Assembly (NCBI GenBank): GCA_012841465.1 | Contig: DUUS01000114.1 | Span: 1 to 29,137, forward strand | From: Mollicutes bacterium | GTDB taxonomy: Bacteria; Bacillota_I; Bacilli_A; RF39; UBA660 | Length of the DNA: 29,137 nt | Reading direction: 5' to 3' | In this document: in pieces, positions 8,024-14,985 of the stretch | Layout: each line of letters opens with the position of its first letter | Numbering within the stretch: the stretch's first letter is position 1 | Position numbers and translations under genes: made by a program | The notes under the pieces: model-generated | The model's database searches: none | Told to the model about the DNA's origin: nothing | What the model saw: the letters and a program-made list of their open reading frames with translations, nothing else

Positions 8024-8622
8024 AAAAATATCATGGACAATTACTGGCTGTTTTAGTTACTTTATTAGTAATATTAATCGGTTATATTGGAGGAAGATAT
8101 TATGCTGATTATTATAATAAAAAGCATAATACTAATAAAACTTTTCTTCAAATATTGAAAATCGAAAAGTTAGATGAAAAAGTTAATTACTTTTTAGAAA
8201 GTGGATCAAAAACACTTAATGATTTATGTAAAAAAGAAACTGGTATTTGTGATAAAACCATAGGTAAAGTAAAGTTAAATAATAAAGATTATGACTTTCA
8301 TATTTATGCTGATTTAGATAATAATGAATCATATTTTAAACTTGATAATACAAAAGTAGGAGACTTTTATAATTTAGAGAAAATAGATTTATTTAATAAT
8401 TATTTATTAGTAACTGAAAACAATAATAATTATCAAATTCATATTATTGATGAAAATGGTAAAAGACTTGAAAGCCTTGATGCTCTTAATAATTATGAAA
8501 TAAAAGATCAGTCACTATATTTTTATAATTGTGAGAATAACAGAGAATCATATTATAAAGTTAAAAGTTCTGATTTAAATACTAAAGAAGAGGTATCTTA
8601 TAAGCAAAAAGCATGTAGTTAA
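8020..8622 (+). CDS. Single-pass anchored protein of unknown function
   Basis: This 200-aa protein has one N-terminal membrane helix (about residues 8-27), after a short basic start, and a charged, Asn-rich outer region. A Cys pair (CKKETGIC) and two C-terminal Cys (YNCENN and the penultimate residue) could form disulfides. I do not recognise a family. The start overlaps the murC stop by 4 bases (ATGA), so translation is coupled. Its layout (short tail, one helix, paired Cys, beta-rich Asn/Asp/Lys outer part) resembles the proteins at 4075 and 23218 in the same window, possibly a lineage-specific group. A role near the wall is suggested only by the murC linkage. Confidence 0.6.
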   Translation: MKKYHGQLLAVLVTLLVILIGYIGGRYYADYYNKKHNTNKTFLQILKIEKLDEKVNYFLESGSKTLNDLCKKETGICDKTIGKVKLNNKDYDFHIYADLDNNESYFKLDNTKVGDFYNLEKIDLFNNYLLVTENNNNYQIHIIDENGKRLESLDALNNYEIKDQSLYFYNCENNRESYYKVKSSDLNTKEEVSYKQKACS

Positions 8623-8632
8623 TGCTTTTTTT
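8606..8632 (+). terminator. Intrinsic terminator of sodA-murC operon
   Basis: AAAAAGCAT (8606-8614) pairs with ATGCTTTTT (8622-8630), with a 7-nt loop and a T run. The stem encloses the stop codon of the preceding gene. Confidence 0.8.
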
Positions 8633-8637
8633 CATTA

Positions 8638-8666
8638 TAGACATCAACTAAGCAATTTGATACAAT
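8638..8666 (+). promoter_or_regulatory. Promoter of the MNT/HEPN cassette
   Basis: TAGACA (8638-8643), a 17-bp spacer and TACAAT (8661-8666) preceded by TGn (TTTGATACAAT). It lies just after the terminator of the murC operon, so the cassette is an independent transcription unit. Confidence 0.5.
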
Positions 8667-8690
8667 ATAATTAAGAAAGAGGTGTTTGAA

Positions 8691-9008
8691 TTGAGTATAG
8701 ATGATAATTTAAAATTAATTGTAAATGAAGTAAAAAAAATAGTTCCCCTTAAAGAAGCATTTCTGTTTGGGTCATTTGCTTATGGGACTCCAAATGAGGA
8801 TAGTGATTATGATTTTTATTTTGTTTTAGATAAAATAGATAATACAACCCATGAAACACTAGTTTCAATAACAAGAGTACTATATAAAGTTTCATCTAGA
8901 CCTTTTGATATTTTAATAGATACAAAAGAGTCATTTGATTATAGAGCATCTAACCAAGCTACACTTGAATATAAAATATTAAAGGATGGTGTCAAGATAT
9001 ATGGCTAA
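8691..9008 (+). CDS. MNT-type nucleotidyltransferase (HEPN/MNT pair antitoxin-like)
   Basis: This is a minimal nucleotidyltransferase of the DNA polymerase beta superfamily (105 aa). The signature GS-x10-DxD is intact: Gly27-Ser28, then Asp39 and Asp41 in DSDYD, with a third carboxylate at Asp73 (RPFDILI). Proteins of this type are usually encoded with a HEPN protein. In studied pairs the MNT partner neutralises the HEPN ribonuclease, in some cases by adding AMP to it. The TTG at 8691 is preferred because AAAGAGGTG precedes it; the GTG at 8682 lies within that site. The stop overlaps the start of the HEPN gene by 8 bases. Enzymatic activity is predicted, not shown. Confidence 0.82.
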   Translation: MSIDDNLKLIVNEVKKIVPLKEAFLFGSFAYGTPNEDSDYDFYFVLDKIDNTTHETLVSITRVLYKVSSRPFDILIDTKESFDYRASNQATLEYKILKDGVKIYG

Positions 9009-9391
9009 TAGTGATTTGTTTAGAGAATGGAAAGAATATGGAGATATTGATTATGAAGTAGCTAGAAGAATTTTTGAAGAAAGATGGCCAAAGCAACATA
9101 TAACAATTTAATCATTCTCATCAAGCAGCTGAAAAATACCTGAAAGGCTACCTTGCATATAAAAATAACAAAGTTAAAAAAACGCATGATTTATTAGAAC
9201 TTATAAAGTTGTGTGAAACTTACGATTCTTCTTTTGGTGAATTAATTGATGTGGGTGTATTTTTAAATCCTTTTGCTACCCAAATAAGATATCCTAAGAA
9301 TTTCTATGATATTACTGATGTTGAAACAAAAAAAGCACTTGAATTCTCAAAATTAATAATTGACTTTGTAAACGAGAGAATAGATATATGA
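9001..9391 (+). pseudogene. HEPN-domain protein, frameshifted
   Basis: This is the partner of the MNT gene, broken by one frameshift. Reading from ATG 9001 gives 36 residues (from MANSDLFREW to ERWPKQHITI) and a TAA at 9109-9111. The continuation is in the +2 frame from about 9110: NHSHQAAEKYLKGYLAY, KKTHDLLEL, then IRYPKNFYD and a helical end. The joined product matches the HEPN family layout (WPK...HxHQAAEKYLK...THDL...RYPxxFY) and would be about 130 aa. Restoring the frame needs one base lost or two gained in the ACAATTTAATC stretch. Either the gene is truly inactive or this is a sequence error. A downstream fragment starting at 9209 is not an independent gene. Confidence 0.8.
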
Positions 9392-9789
9392 TTGATTATG
9401 ATTTAAAAACGGATAAAAATATTAAAAGAAATGAAAATTTTATAAAGTTATTTGAAAAGTCTTTAAAAGAAGAAAAACTATCAGAGAGAACAATTAATAA
9501 ACATTTAGATAATATAGATTTATTTATTAATGATTATTTAAATCATTATGATACTTACAAAATGGAAGAAGGACCGTATCATTTTTATGATTTTTTTTCT
9601 TACTGGTTTCCTATTAAGATAGCATATTCATCAGAGACATTACTAAAATCTCTCTTAACGACAGTAAAAAAGTTTTACAAATGCATGGTTGAAAATAATC
9701 TTGTTGATAAAGAAATGTATGATTATGCTATTTCTAGTGTAAACCAAAACTTTGATGAGTTTATTGATATTCTTCATCAGTATAAATAG
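9388..9789 (+). CDS. Orphan integrase SAM-like (core-binding) domain protein
   Basis: The 133-aa all-helical protein resembles the N-terminal DNA-binding (SAM-like) domain of tyrosine recombinases: FIKLFEKSLKEEKLSERTINKHLDNIDLFINDYL near the start, then SYWFPIKIAYSSETLLKSLLTTVKKFYKCMVENNLV. No catalytic domain follows (no RxxR/HxxR/Tyr region), and a terminator lies just after, so it is complete as a short protein or is a remnant. It overlaps the HEPN stop by 4 bases and belongs to the same transcription unit. Short proteins of this build occur as stand-alone genes in Bacillota. The function is unknown. Confidence 0.6.
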   Translation: MIDYDLKTDKNIKRNENFIKLFEKSLKEEKLSERTINKHLDNIDLFINDYLNHYDTYKMEEGPYHFYDFFSYWFPIKIAYSSETLLKSLLTTVKKFYKCMVENNLVDKEMYDYAISSVNQNFDEFIDILHQYK

Positions 9790-9813
9790 CATGCGAGGAT
9801 GAAGATTATTTTT
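9767..9813 (+). terminator. Probable terminator of the MNT/HEPN cassette
   Basis: TCTTCATC (9771-9778) pairs with GATGAAGA (9798-9805). After one mismatch, three more pairs close the base. The loop is 19 nt and contains the stop codon, and a T tract follows (9809-9813). Confidence 0.5.
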
Positions 9814-9847
9814 AAATAAACATAAAATTAACAAAGGAGATTAAAAA

Positions 9848-10927
9848 ATGAAAGTAATAATAACTGCTGGTGGAACTGGTGGACATATTTATCCAGCTCT
9901 AGCGATTTTAAATAAAATTAAAGAAAAAGAAAAAAACTGTGAAATTCTTTATATTGGTACTCATAATCGAATGGAAAAAGATATCGTGCCTAAAGAAGGA
10001 TATAATTATGAAGCTTTAGAGATATATGGTTTTAGTAAAACTGAAATAAAAAGAAATTTTAAAAACATAAAATTAATCTTTAAAGCCAAAAAAAGATGTC
10101 TTGAAATAATGAAAGAATTTAAACCAGATATTGTTATTGGAGTAGGTGGTTATGTAACCTATCCAGTAATAAAGGCAGCCAGTAAATTAAAGATAAAAAC
10201 CTTTATTCATGAGCAAAATAGTATCCCTGGTAAAACTAATAAAAATCTTGGTAAAATTGCATCATTAATTGGAGTGTCTTTTAAAGATAGTTTAAAATAC
10301 TTTGATAAAGATAAAGTTATTTTTACGGGTAATCCCTCATCTGAGAATGCTCTTGATATAAAAGCTACACCTAAGACTAAATATGGACTTGATCGTAATA
10401 AAAAAAGTATTGTTATTGTCCAGGGAAGCTTAGGATCAAGCGCGATTAATAAAAAGATGAAAGACTTTTTAGAAAACATTAGTAAAGAAACTTATGATGT
10501 TTTATATATAACTGGTAATGCTACATATGAAGAATTTTCTAAAAACAAATTTAGTGAAAATGTTAAAGTAGTACCATATGTACCTAATTTAGCAGGTTTA
10601 ATGAAAGATGTAGATTTAGTTATATCAAGAGCAGGAGCAGGTACCATCAGTGAACTTTCTGCTCTTGAAAAACCAAGTATTTTAATACCGAGTCCCTATG
10701 TTGCTAATAATCACCAGTACTTTAATGCTCTTAGTGTATCAGACGCCGGTGGAGCTATTATGATTGAAGAAAAAGATCTTAATACTGATATTTTAAAAGA
10801 TTCAATTAATAAAATATTAAATGATGAAAAGAAATATAAAGAAATGCAAAATTCTTTAAAAGATTTACTTGTAAATAACAGTAGTACGATTATATATGAA
10901 GAGATAAAAAAATTAGTAAAGGATTAA
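9848..10927 (+). CDS. murG: UDP-GlcNAc:undecaprenyl-PP-MurNAc-pentapeptide GlcNAc transferase
   Basis: MurG converts lipid I to lipid II at the inner face of the membrane. The 359-aa length is typical. The N-terminal Gly-rich loop is GGTGGHIYPAL (8-18). A second loop is IGVGGYVTYP (97-106), followed by HEQNSIPGKTNK (121-132). The UDP-GlcNAc-binding part has ISRAGAGTISEL (259-270) and NNHQYFNA (288-294), all family-diagnostic. AAAGGAG precedes the ATG. It begins a tight cluster with divIB 5 bases downstream. The 50-base gap after the preceding terminator leaves little room for a promoter, so it may depend partly on read-through. Confidence 0.96.
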   Translation: MKVIITAGGTGGHIYPALAILNKIKEKEKNCEILYIGTHNRMEKDIVPKEGYNYEALEIYGFSKTEIKRNFKNIKLIFKAKKRCLEIMKEFKPDIVIGVGGYVTYPVIKAASKLKIKTFIHEQNSIPGKTNKNLGKIASLIGVSFKDSLKYFDKDKVIFTGNPSSENALDIKATPKTKYGLDRNKKSIVIVQGSLGSSAINKKMKDFLENISKETYDVLYITGNATYEEFSKNKFSENVKVVPYVPNLAGLMKDVDLVISRAGAGTISELSALEKPSILIPSPYVANNHQYFNALSVSDAGGAIMIEEKDLNTDILKDSINKILNDEKKYKEMQNSLKDLLVNNSSTIIYEEIKKLVKD

Positions 10928-10932
10928 TATTG

Positions 10933-11628
10933 ATGAAAAAGGTTAAAAGAAAACTTAATTTTAAAAAATTGTTTATATTTATCCTATTTATATATTTAAT
11001 TTACTGTTTTGGTATGCATTTATATAATAAACCAATTAAAAATATTATTATAAATGGAAATGTTGTAGTTAAAGATTTTGAAATAATTGAAAAAGCTAAA
11101 ATTAAAGATTATCCTTCTATGTTTAGCATAACAAGAAAAGAAATGGAAAAAAGAATTAAAGAAATTCCTTTTATTGAAGAGGCAATAGTTTCTAAAAACT
11201 TAAAATATCAAATTAATATAGAGGTTAAAGAATCAAAAGCAATCCTTCTTAACAACCATACTAATAAAGTGGTCTTAAGCAGCGGAGAAATGATCGATGA
11301 TTATATTATCGGAATACCCACACTAATAAATATGGTACCAGAAGATATTTTACTAGAGTTTGCATCTAAAATGGGAAAACTAGACTCTGGTATAATAAGT
11401 TTAATTGGAGAGATAGAATATACTCCAAGAAAAAATGATGAAGGAAAAACTATTGAAGATGATGTCTTTACTCTTTATATGAATGATGGTAATACTGTAG
11501 TAACTAACTCTAGTAAATGTGATAATTTGTCTAAATATAGAGAAATATATGCAAGTTTAGATGATCGAAAGGGGATACTGAATTTAGATAGTGGTAATTA
11601 TGAAAACTTTGTTTTTATACCATTTTAA
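10933..11628 (+). CDS. divIB: Cell division protein DivIB/FtsQ
   Basis: DivIB/FtsQ is a divisome subunit that links the early ring to FtsL/FtsB and the septal synthase. The 231-aa protein has a short basic cytoplasmic tail, one membrane helix (about residues 13-30), then a POTRA domain (PIKNIIINGNVVVKDFEIIEKAKI ... RIKEIPFIEEAIVSKNLKYQINIEVKE) and a beta domain. This is the normal FtsQ order, close after murG as in many division clusters. I used the ATG at 10933; AAAGGA overlaps the murG end and a TTG lies three bases earlier. The C-terminus ends in NYENFVFIPF. Confidence 0.85.
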   Translation: MKKVKRKLNFKKLFIFILFIYLIYCFGMHLYNKPIKNIIINGNVVVKDFEIIEKAKIKDYPSMFSITRKEMEKRIKEIPFIEEAIVSKNLKYQINIEVKESKAILLNNHTNKVVLSSGEMIDDYIIGIPTLINMVPEDILLEFASKMGKLDSGIISLIGEIEYTPRKNDEGKTIEDDVFTLYMNDGNTVVTNSSKCDNLSKYREIYASLDDRKGILNLDSGNYENFVFIPF

Positions 11629-11634
11629 AAGATT

Positions 11635-12222
11635 ATGAATTACAATGAAGAAATGAAAGAGATTATAAAAAACAAAAAAGGTGATAGACTACTTATGCAT
11701 AGTTGTTGCGCACCTTGCTCAAGTAGTGTAATTGAAAGATTAAAAAATGATTTTGAAATCACCGTACTTTTTTATAATCCTAATATAGAACCAAAAGAAG
11801 AATATATAAAAAGAAAAAATGAGCAAATTAAATTACTTGATAAACTAAATATAAAGTATTTAGACACTGATTATTTAAATGAAGAATTTAGAGAAAAAAT
11901 AAAAGGATTTGAAAAAGAAAAAGAGGGCGGAAAAAGATGTACTCTATGTTACGGGCTAAGACTTTCAAAAACAGGTAAAGTTGCTAAAGAAAAAAACTTT
12001 GATTACTTTACAACTACTCTTACAGTAAGTCCTTATAAAAATAGTAAAACAATTAATTTAATCGGATTAAATATTGAAAAAAAAGAAAATATAAAATATT
12101 TAGTATCAGATTTTAAAAAAGAAGATGGCTATAAAAAGAGTATTGAGCTATCTTCTATATATAATCTATATCGCCAAGATTACTGTGGTTGCCACTTTAG
12201 TAAAGGAGAAAGAAATGAATAA
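11635..12222 (+). CDS. queH: Epoxyqueuosine reductase QueH
   Basis: QueH reduces epoxyqueuosine to queuosine at the wobble base of tRNAs for His, Tyr, Asp and Asn. It is the alternative to QueG. The 195-aa protein carries the diagnostic paired Cys sets: CCAPC (24-28), RCTLCYGLRL (C102, C105) and YCGC (C184, C186). It also has TTTLTVSPYKNS (126-137) and YRQDYCGCHFSKG. In studied members these cysteines hold an iron-sulfur cluster and an extra metal site. It starts 7 bases after divIB with little ribosome-site signal, and its stop overlaps the next start by 8 bases. Confidence 0.93.
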   Translation: MNYNEEMKEIIKNKKGDRLLMHSCCAPCSSSVIERLKNDFEITVLFYNPNIEPKEEYIKRKNEQIKLLDKLNIKYLDTDYLNEEFREKIKGFEKEKEGGKRCTLCYGLRLSKTGKVAKEKNFDYFTTTLTVSPYKNSKTINLIGLNIEKKENIKYLVSDFKKEDGYKKSIELSSIYNLYRQDYCGCHFSKGERNE

Positions 12223-12634
12223 AAAAGGAATAACTTTAACTGAACTACTAATCGTACTGGTAATATTATCAATTATAATAGTTATAGTAACCCCTGGATT
12301 TAATGACTTTTTATTTAAAACCAAAGATAAAATAAGTACTTTAAATGAAAATAATTTAAAAGAAGCAGGAAATATGTTTGGTCAAGAAGTATATATGTGC
12401 CAAAGTAATGCTGATATTAAAGCATTATTTTCCAAATTAAATATTACCGTAAATAACTGCGCGGAAGCCAAAGCAAAACTTGAAGCTGGAGTTAATGTTT
12501 CGATTGGATTTTTAAAACAGCACGATTATTTTAGAGATGATTCAAATAACTGTAATGAATCTGGTACTTTAAATATAAAAATCGATGGTCATAAAGTAAT
12601 AACCAAACTTAATTCAAATGTAAAATGCAAATAA
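12215..12634 (+). CDS. Type IV prepilin-like protein
   Basis: The 139-aa protein has a textbook class III signal: MNKKG followed by ITLTELLIVLVILSIIIVIV, with cleavage after Gly5 and Glu at +5 of the mature protein, then a short globular part with four cysteines (CQSN, NNCAEA, NNCNES, VKCK). It looks like a small pseudopilin such as ComGC or a minor pilin. I chose ATG 12215, inside the queH end, because GGAGAAAG precedes it; the frame is open further upstream but that lies within queH. No prepilin peptidase, assembly ATPase or platform gene is in the window, so it is a stray pilin inside a housekeeping cluster. Confidence 0.78.
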   Translation: MNKKGITLTELLIVLVILSIIIVIVTPGFNDFLFKTKDKISTLNENNLKEAGNMFGQEVYMCQSNADIKALFSKLNITVNNCAEAKAKLEAGVNVSIGFLKQHDYFRDDSNNCNESGTLNIKIDGHKVITKLNSNVKCK

Positions 12635-12644
12635 AGGAGCTAAT

Positions 12645-13607
12645 ATGAGTTTATTTAAAAAATTTAAGAAAGTATTTAAACCAAAAGAAAAAGAAAGCTA
12701 TGATAAAGGTCTTGAAAAAACTAGAAAAGGCTTTATAAGTGAGCTTAATATACTAGGTTTAAAATTTAAAAAAGTAACTGATGAGTACTTTGAAGAACTT
12801 GAAATGATATTAATAAAAGCGGATATCGGAATTAAAACTGTCGATAAATTTCTAGAAAGATTAAAGAAAAGAGTAAAAGAAGAAAATATTGAAAGTACAT
12901 CTTTTTTAAGTGAAGTTATTGTTGATGAACTTTTTATGATTTATGTTGAAGGAGAATCTTTAACCGATAAAATAAATATGGCAGAGTCTGGTCCAACTAT
13001 TATCCTAACAGTGGGAGTAAATGGAGTAGGTAAGACTACTACTATTGGTAAACTGGCTCATAAATATAAAAATGAAGGTAAAAGTGTTCTTTTAGTAGCT
13101 GGAGATACCTTTAGAGCAGGAGCAGTACCTCAGTTAAAAGAATGGGCTGATAAAACAGGTTCTCTATTTGTCGGAAGAGAAAATGCCGATCCAGCTAGTG
13201 TAATTTATGATGGTATTAAAGAGGCAATCGATAAAGATATTGATATAGTTTTAGTAGATACTGCAGGTAGACTTCAAAATAAAGTAAATTTAATGAAAGA
13301 ACTTGAAAAGATTAATAAAGTTATCGGAAAACATATTGAAGATGCACCTCATGAAACATTATTAATCATTGATGCTACTACTGGTCAAAATGGTATTAGT
13401 CAAGCCGAAAGTTTTAAAGAAATAACTAATATTACTGGTATTGTTTTAACTAAGCTTGATGGAACTGCTAAGGGTGGAATAGTTCTAGCTATTAAAGAAG
13501 AAGTAAACCTACCTGTAAAATTTGTTGGTCTTGGAGAAGGCGTGCTTGATCTTAAACCATTTGATATTGAAGAATATATCTATGGATTATTTAAGGATAT
13601 GATGTAA
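12645..13607 (+). CDS. ftsY: Signal recognition particle receptor FtsY
   Basis: FtsY is the membrane receptor GTPase that pairs with Ffh to deliver ribosomes making membrane proteins. The 320-aa protein has the N domain (about 20-100) and the G domain with GVNGVGKTTT (124-133), DTFRAGA (154-160), DTAGR (205-209), TKLDGTAKGG (269-278) and GLGEGVLDLKPF near the end. The acidic A domain of long FtsY proteins is absent; the start is a short basic stretch (SLFKKFKKVFKPK) that could contact lipid. AAAGGAG lies upstream. The stop overlaps the ylxM start by one base (TAATG). Confidence 0.96.
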   Translation: MSLFKKFKKVFKPKEKESYDKGLEKTRKGFISELNILGLKFKKVTDEYFEELEMILIKADIGIKTVDKFLERLKKRVKEENIESTSFLSEVIVDELFMIYVEGESLTDKINMAESGPTIILTVGVNGVGKTTTIGKLAHKYKNEGKSVLLVAGDTFRAGAVPQLKEWADKTGSLFVGRENADPASVIYDGIKEAIDKDIDIVLVDTAGRLQNKVNLMKELEKINKVIGKHIEDAPHETLLIIDATTGQNGISQAESFKEITNITGIVLTKLDGTAKGGIVLAIKEEVNLPVKFVGLGEGVLDLKPFDIEEYIYGLFKDMM

Positions 13608-13888
13608 TGGAAGATATTATTTATTATACAAACCTTTATGATTATTATAAAAATCTTTTAACAGACACACAAAGAAAATACTTTGAAAACTATTATTTTA
13701 ATAACTTATCTATTCAAGAAATAGCGGATAATAATAAAGTATCAAAAAATGCTGTTAGTAAATCTTTAATAGAAGTTACTAAAAGATTAGATAATTATGA
13801 AGATACTTTAAATTTATATAATAATTATCAGAAAATAAAAAAAATATTAGAACCTAATATTTTTAAAAACATAGAAGATTATATATAA
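13607..13888 (+). CDS. ylxM: YlxM-family (UPF0122) HTH protein
   Basis: The 93-aa protein has a sigma-70 region 4-like helix-turn-helix: LTDTQRKYFENYYFNNLSIQEIADNNKVSKNAVSKSLIEVTKRLDNYE. This is the YlxM/UPF0122 family, normally found beside ftsY and ffh and linked to the signal recognition particle system. Coupling to ftsY by TAATG overlap fits. No ffh follows here; the operon ends at a terminator inside the last codons. Confidence 0.85.
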   Translation: MEDIIYYTNLYDYYKNLLTDTQRKYFENYYFNNLSIQEIADNNKVSKNAVSKSLIEVTKRLDNYEDTLNLYNNYQKIKKILEPNIFKNIEDYI

Positions 13889-13901
13889 GTAATCTTTTTT
13901 T
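13875..13901 (+). terminator. Intrinsic terminator of murG-ylxM cluster
   Basis: AAGATTA (13875-13881) pairs with TAATCTT (13890-13896) across an 8-nt loop, followed by T (to 13901). It starts inside the last codons of ylxM and also overlaps the end of the convergent minus-strand gene. Confidence 0.65.
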
Positions 13902-14430
13902 GATTCCTATAACTAAATATATTTAAAGTAATAAATGGAATTATAATAGATAAGGTGCTTAAATTATTCAAAAAAGAATCTTTAAAGTTAAGAGCAATTA
14001 TAAGAAGGACAAACCATAAACAAATAGACATAAACTGAAACTTTAAATCTTTATAAACAAAACAAACTAAACTAAAGATAGTAATCAGTGCAAAGGTAAG
14101 AATAATTAAAGCCCACCAAGTACTAGTAAACATATTCTGAATTACTAAAGCAATGCCTGCAGCATCATTAAATAAACTTTCACTATAATTTAATCTATCA
14201 ATATAACTAAAATAAAATAATACCCAAATACTAAAAAGACAATTAAATATAACACTTAAAAATAATAATTTACTTCTTTCTTTAAACATATAAGACTCCT
14301 TACTTAAAATAATAACAAATAAATAATAAAAAGTCATTATAATAGAGCACATTAGTATGTGCTCTATGAGGAAAGGTAATTCTATCACCTTTCCATTAGT
14401 ATTATATCCATTATATTTATAAATATGCAT
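13879..14430 (-). CDS. Hypothetical five-helix membrane protein
   Basis: I do not recognise this protein. As drawn it has 183 residues with about five membrane helices (for example LLFLSVIFNCLFSIWVLFYF, WWALIILTFALITIFSLVCF and LSTLSIIIPFITLNIF) and short loops. The start is doubtful. The first 31 codons from ATG 14430 fall inside a structured repeat that recurs at 16751-16845, and no ribosome site precedes it. Methionines at 14352 or 14337 are alternatives, also without a clear site. It converges with ylxM and their ends overlap by about 10 bases. Confidence 0.5.
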   Translation of the reverse strand: MHIYKYNGYNTNGKVIELPFLIEHILMCSIIMTFYYLFVIILSKESYMFKERSKLLFLSVIFNCLFSIWVLFYFSYIDRLNYSESLFNDAAGIALVIQNMFTSTWWALIILTFALITIFSLVCFVYKDLKFQFMSICLWFVLLIIALNFKDSFLNNLSTLSIIIPFITLNIFSYRNQKKITYI

Positions 14431-14436
14431 TAAAAT
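14342..14436. repeat. Structured intergenic repeat, copy 1
   Basis: Two perfect hairpins in a row are followed by a conserved block. Hairpin B is an 11-bp stem (14342-14352 with 14357-14367) with loop TAGT. Hairpin A is an 8-bp stem, GGAAAGGT (14370-14377) with ACCTTTCC (14387-14394). The block 14395-14436 matches 16804-16845 at 37 of 42 positions and includes the palindrome ATATTTATAAATAT and the shared ATTATATCC. The stems differ in sequence from copy 2 but the layout is the same. No known family was recognised. Confidence 0.7.
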
Positions 14437-14464
14437 TTAAATTTAATTAAAATATATATTAATG

Positions 14465-14821
14465 CTACCTTCTTCGTCTTTTTATTAAAGATTTAGGTTT
14501 TTCAAGCAACATAAGTTTTTCAGATAATTCTTCGTACGAATCACTATTTTCTTTATAGAACTCATCAAAAACATCTTGGTTAGATTCACATAATTTTTTT
14601 GTACTTTCAATCGTGGTTTGGTCTTCATCCAAAGATGTAGATGGTAAAAGCACTTTAGATTCAATTGATTTTATATCTTTGAATTTTTCAAAAAGAGTAA
14701 TCTCGCCGTAACAAATTTTTATTTTATCATCTTTATTATCAGTTAGTAAATTAGGATCAGAACTTAATTTATATATTCTTGCTTGCGTTGGGTCTAAAAA
14801 ATAACTTTGGCAATTGAGCAA
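14465..14821 (-). CDS. Hypothetical protein, 118 aa, possibly truncated at the 5' end
   Basis: I do not recognise this sequence. It is hydrophilic and acidic (EDQTTIESTKKLCESNQDVFDEFYKENSDSYEELSEKL) and ends in a basic cluster, SLIKRRRR. There is no membrane segment. The only in-frame start is a TTG at 14821, directly after a run of eight T and with no ribosome site. An in-frame TAG lies four codons further up. That fits a gene whose 5' part was lost or shifted out of frame at the T run, and the true extent is unresolved. The structured repeat lies 29 bases beyond its stop. Confidence 0.4.
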   Translation of the reverse strand: MLNCQSYFLDPTQARIYKLSSDPNLLTDNKDDKIKICYGEITLFEKFKDIKSIESKVLLPSTSLDEDQTTIESTKKLCESNQDVFDEFYKENSDSYEELSEKLMLLEKPKSLIKRRRR

Positions 14822-14856
14822 AAAAAAGACGGATACCTAAAATACAATATTTTTAG

Positions 14857-14944
14857 AAAGACAATAAACCGCTCGTTCTAGAACTCGTTTGGTGATGCTA
14901 ACCAAACAAAAAAGAGATATACTTAATTGTTGTTAGGTGTCTTT
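14857..14944. other. Gene-free stretch with possible folded structure
   Basis: Between 14822 and 14985 I see no convincing gene. GTTTGG (14887-14892) and CCAAAC (14902-14907) form a 6-bp hairpin with a 9-nt loop. A perfect 10-base palindrome, GTTCTAGAAC, lies just before it. AAAGACA (14857-14863) and TGTCTTT (14938-14944) could close the whole region. It may be a remnant or an RNA element; the evidence is weak. Confidence 0.3.
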
Positions 14945-14985
14945 TCGTTTGTTTAAATATATCAATAAATTATAATTTATCAATG

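Noticed and set aside
9209..9391. Separate 60-aa gene starting at TTG 9209
   Set aside because: It is the C-terminal part of the HEPN domain in the frame shifted at about 9109; HEPN residues continue upstream in the same frame to 9110.
9388..9789. Prophage or integron integrase
   Set aside because: Only a SAM-like domain is present; no catalytic Arg/His/Tyr region, att-like repeats or phage genes are nearby.
10207..10479. Minus-strand reading frame inside murG
   Set aside because: It is antisense to a fully conserved part of MurG and has no ribosome site.
14342..14436. Simple bidirectional terminator for the convergent genes
   Set aside because: Neither hairpin is followed by a T tract on either strand, and a 42-base block beyond the hairpins is conserved in the second copy, which a plain terminator would not explain.
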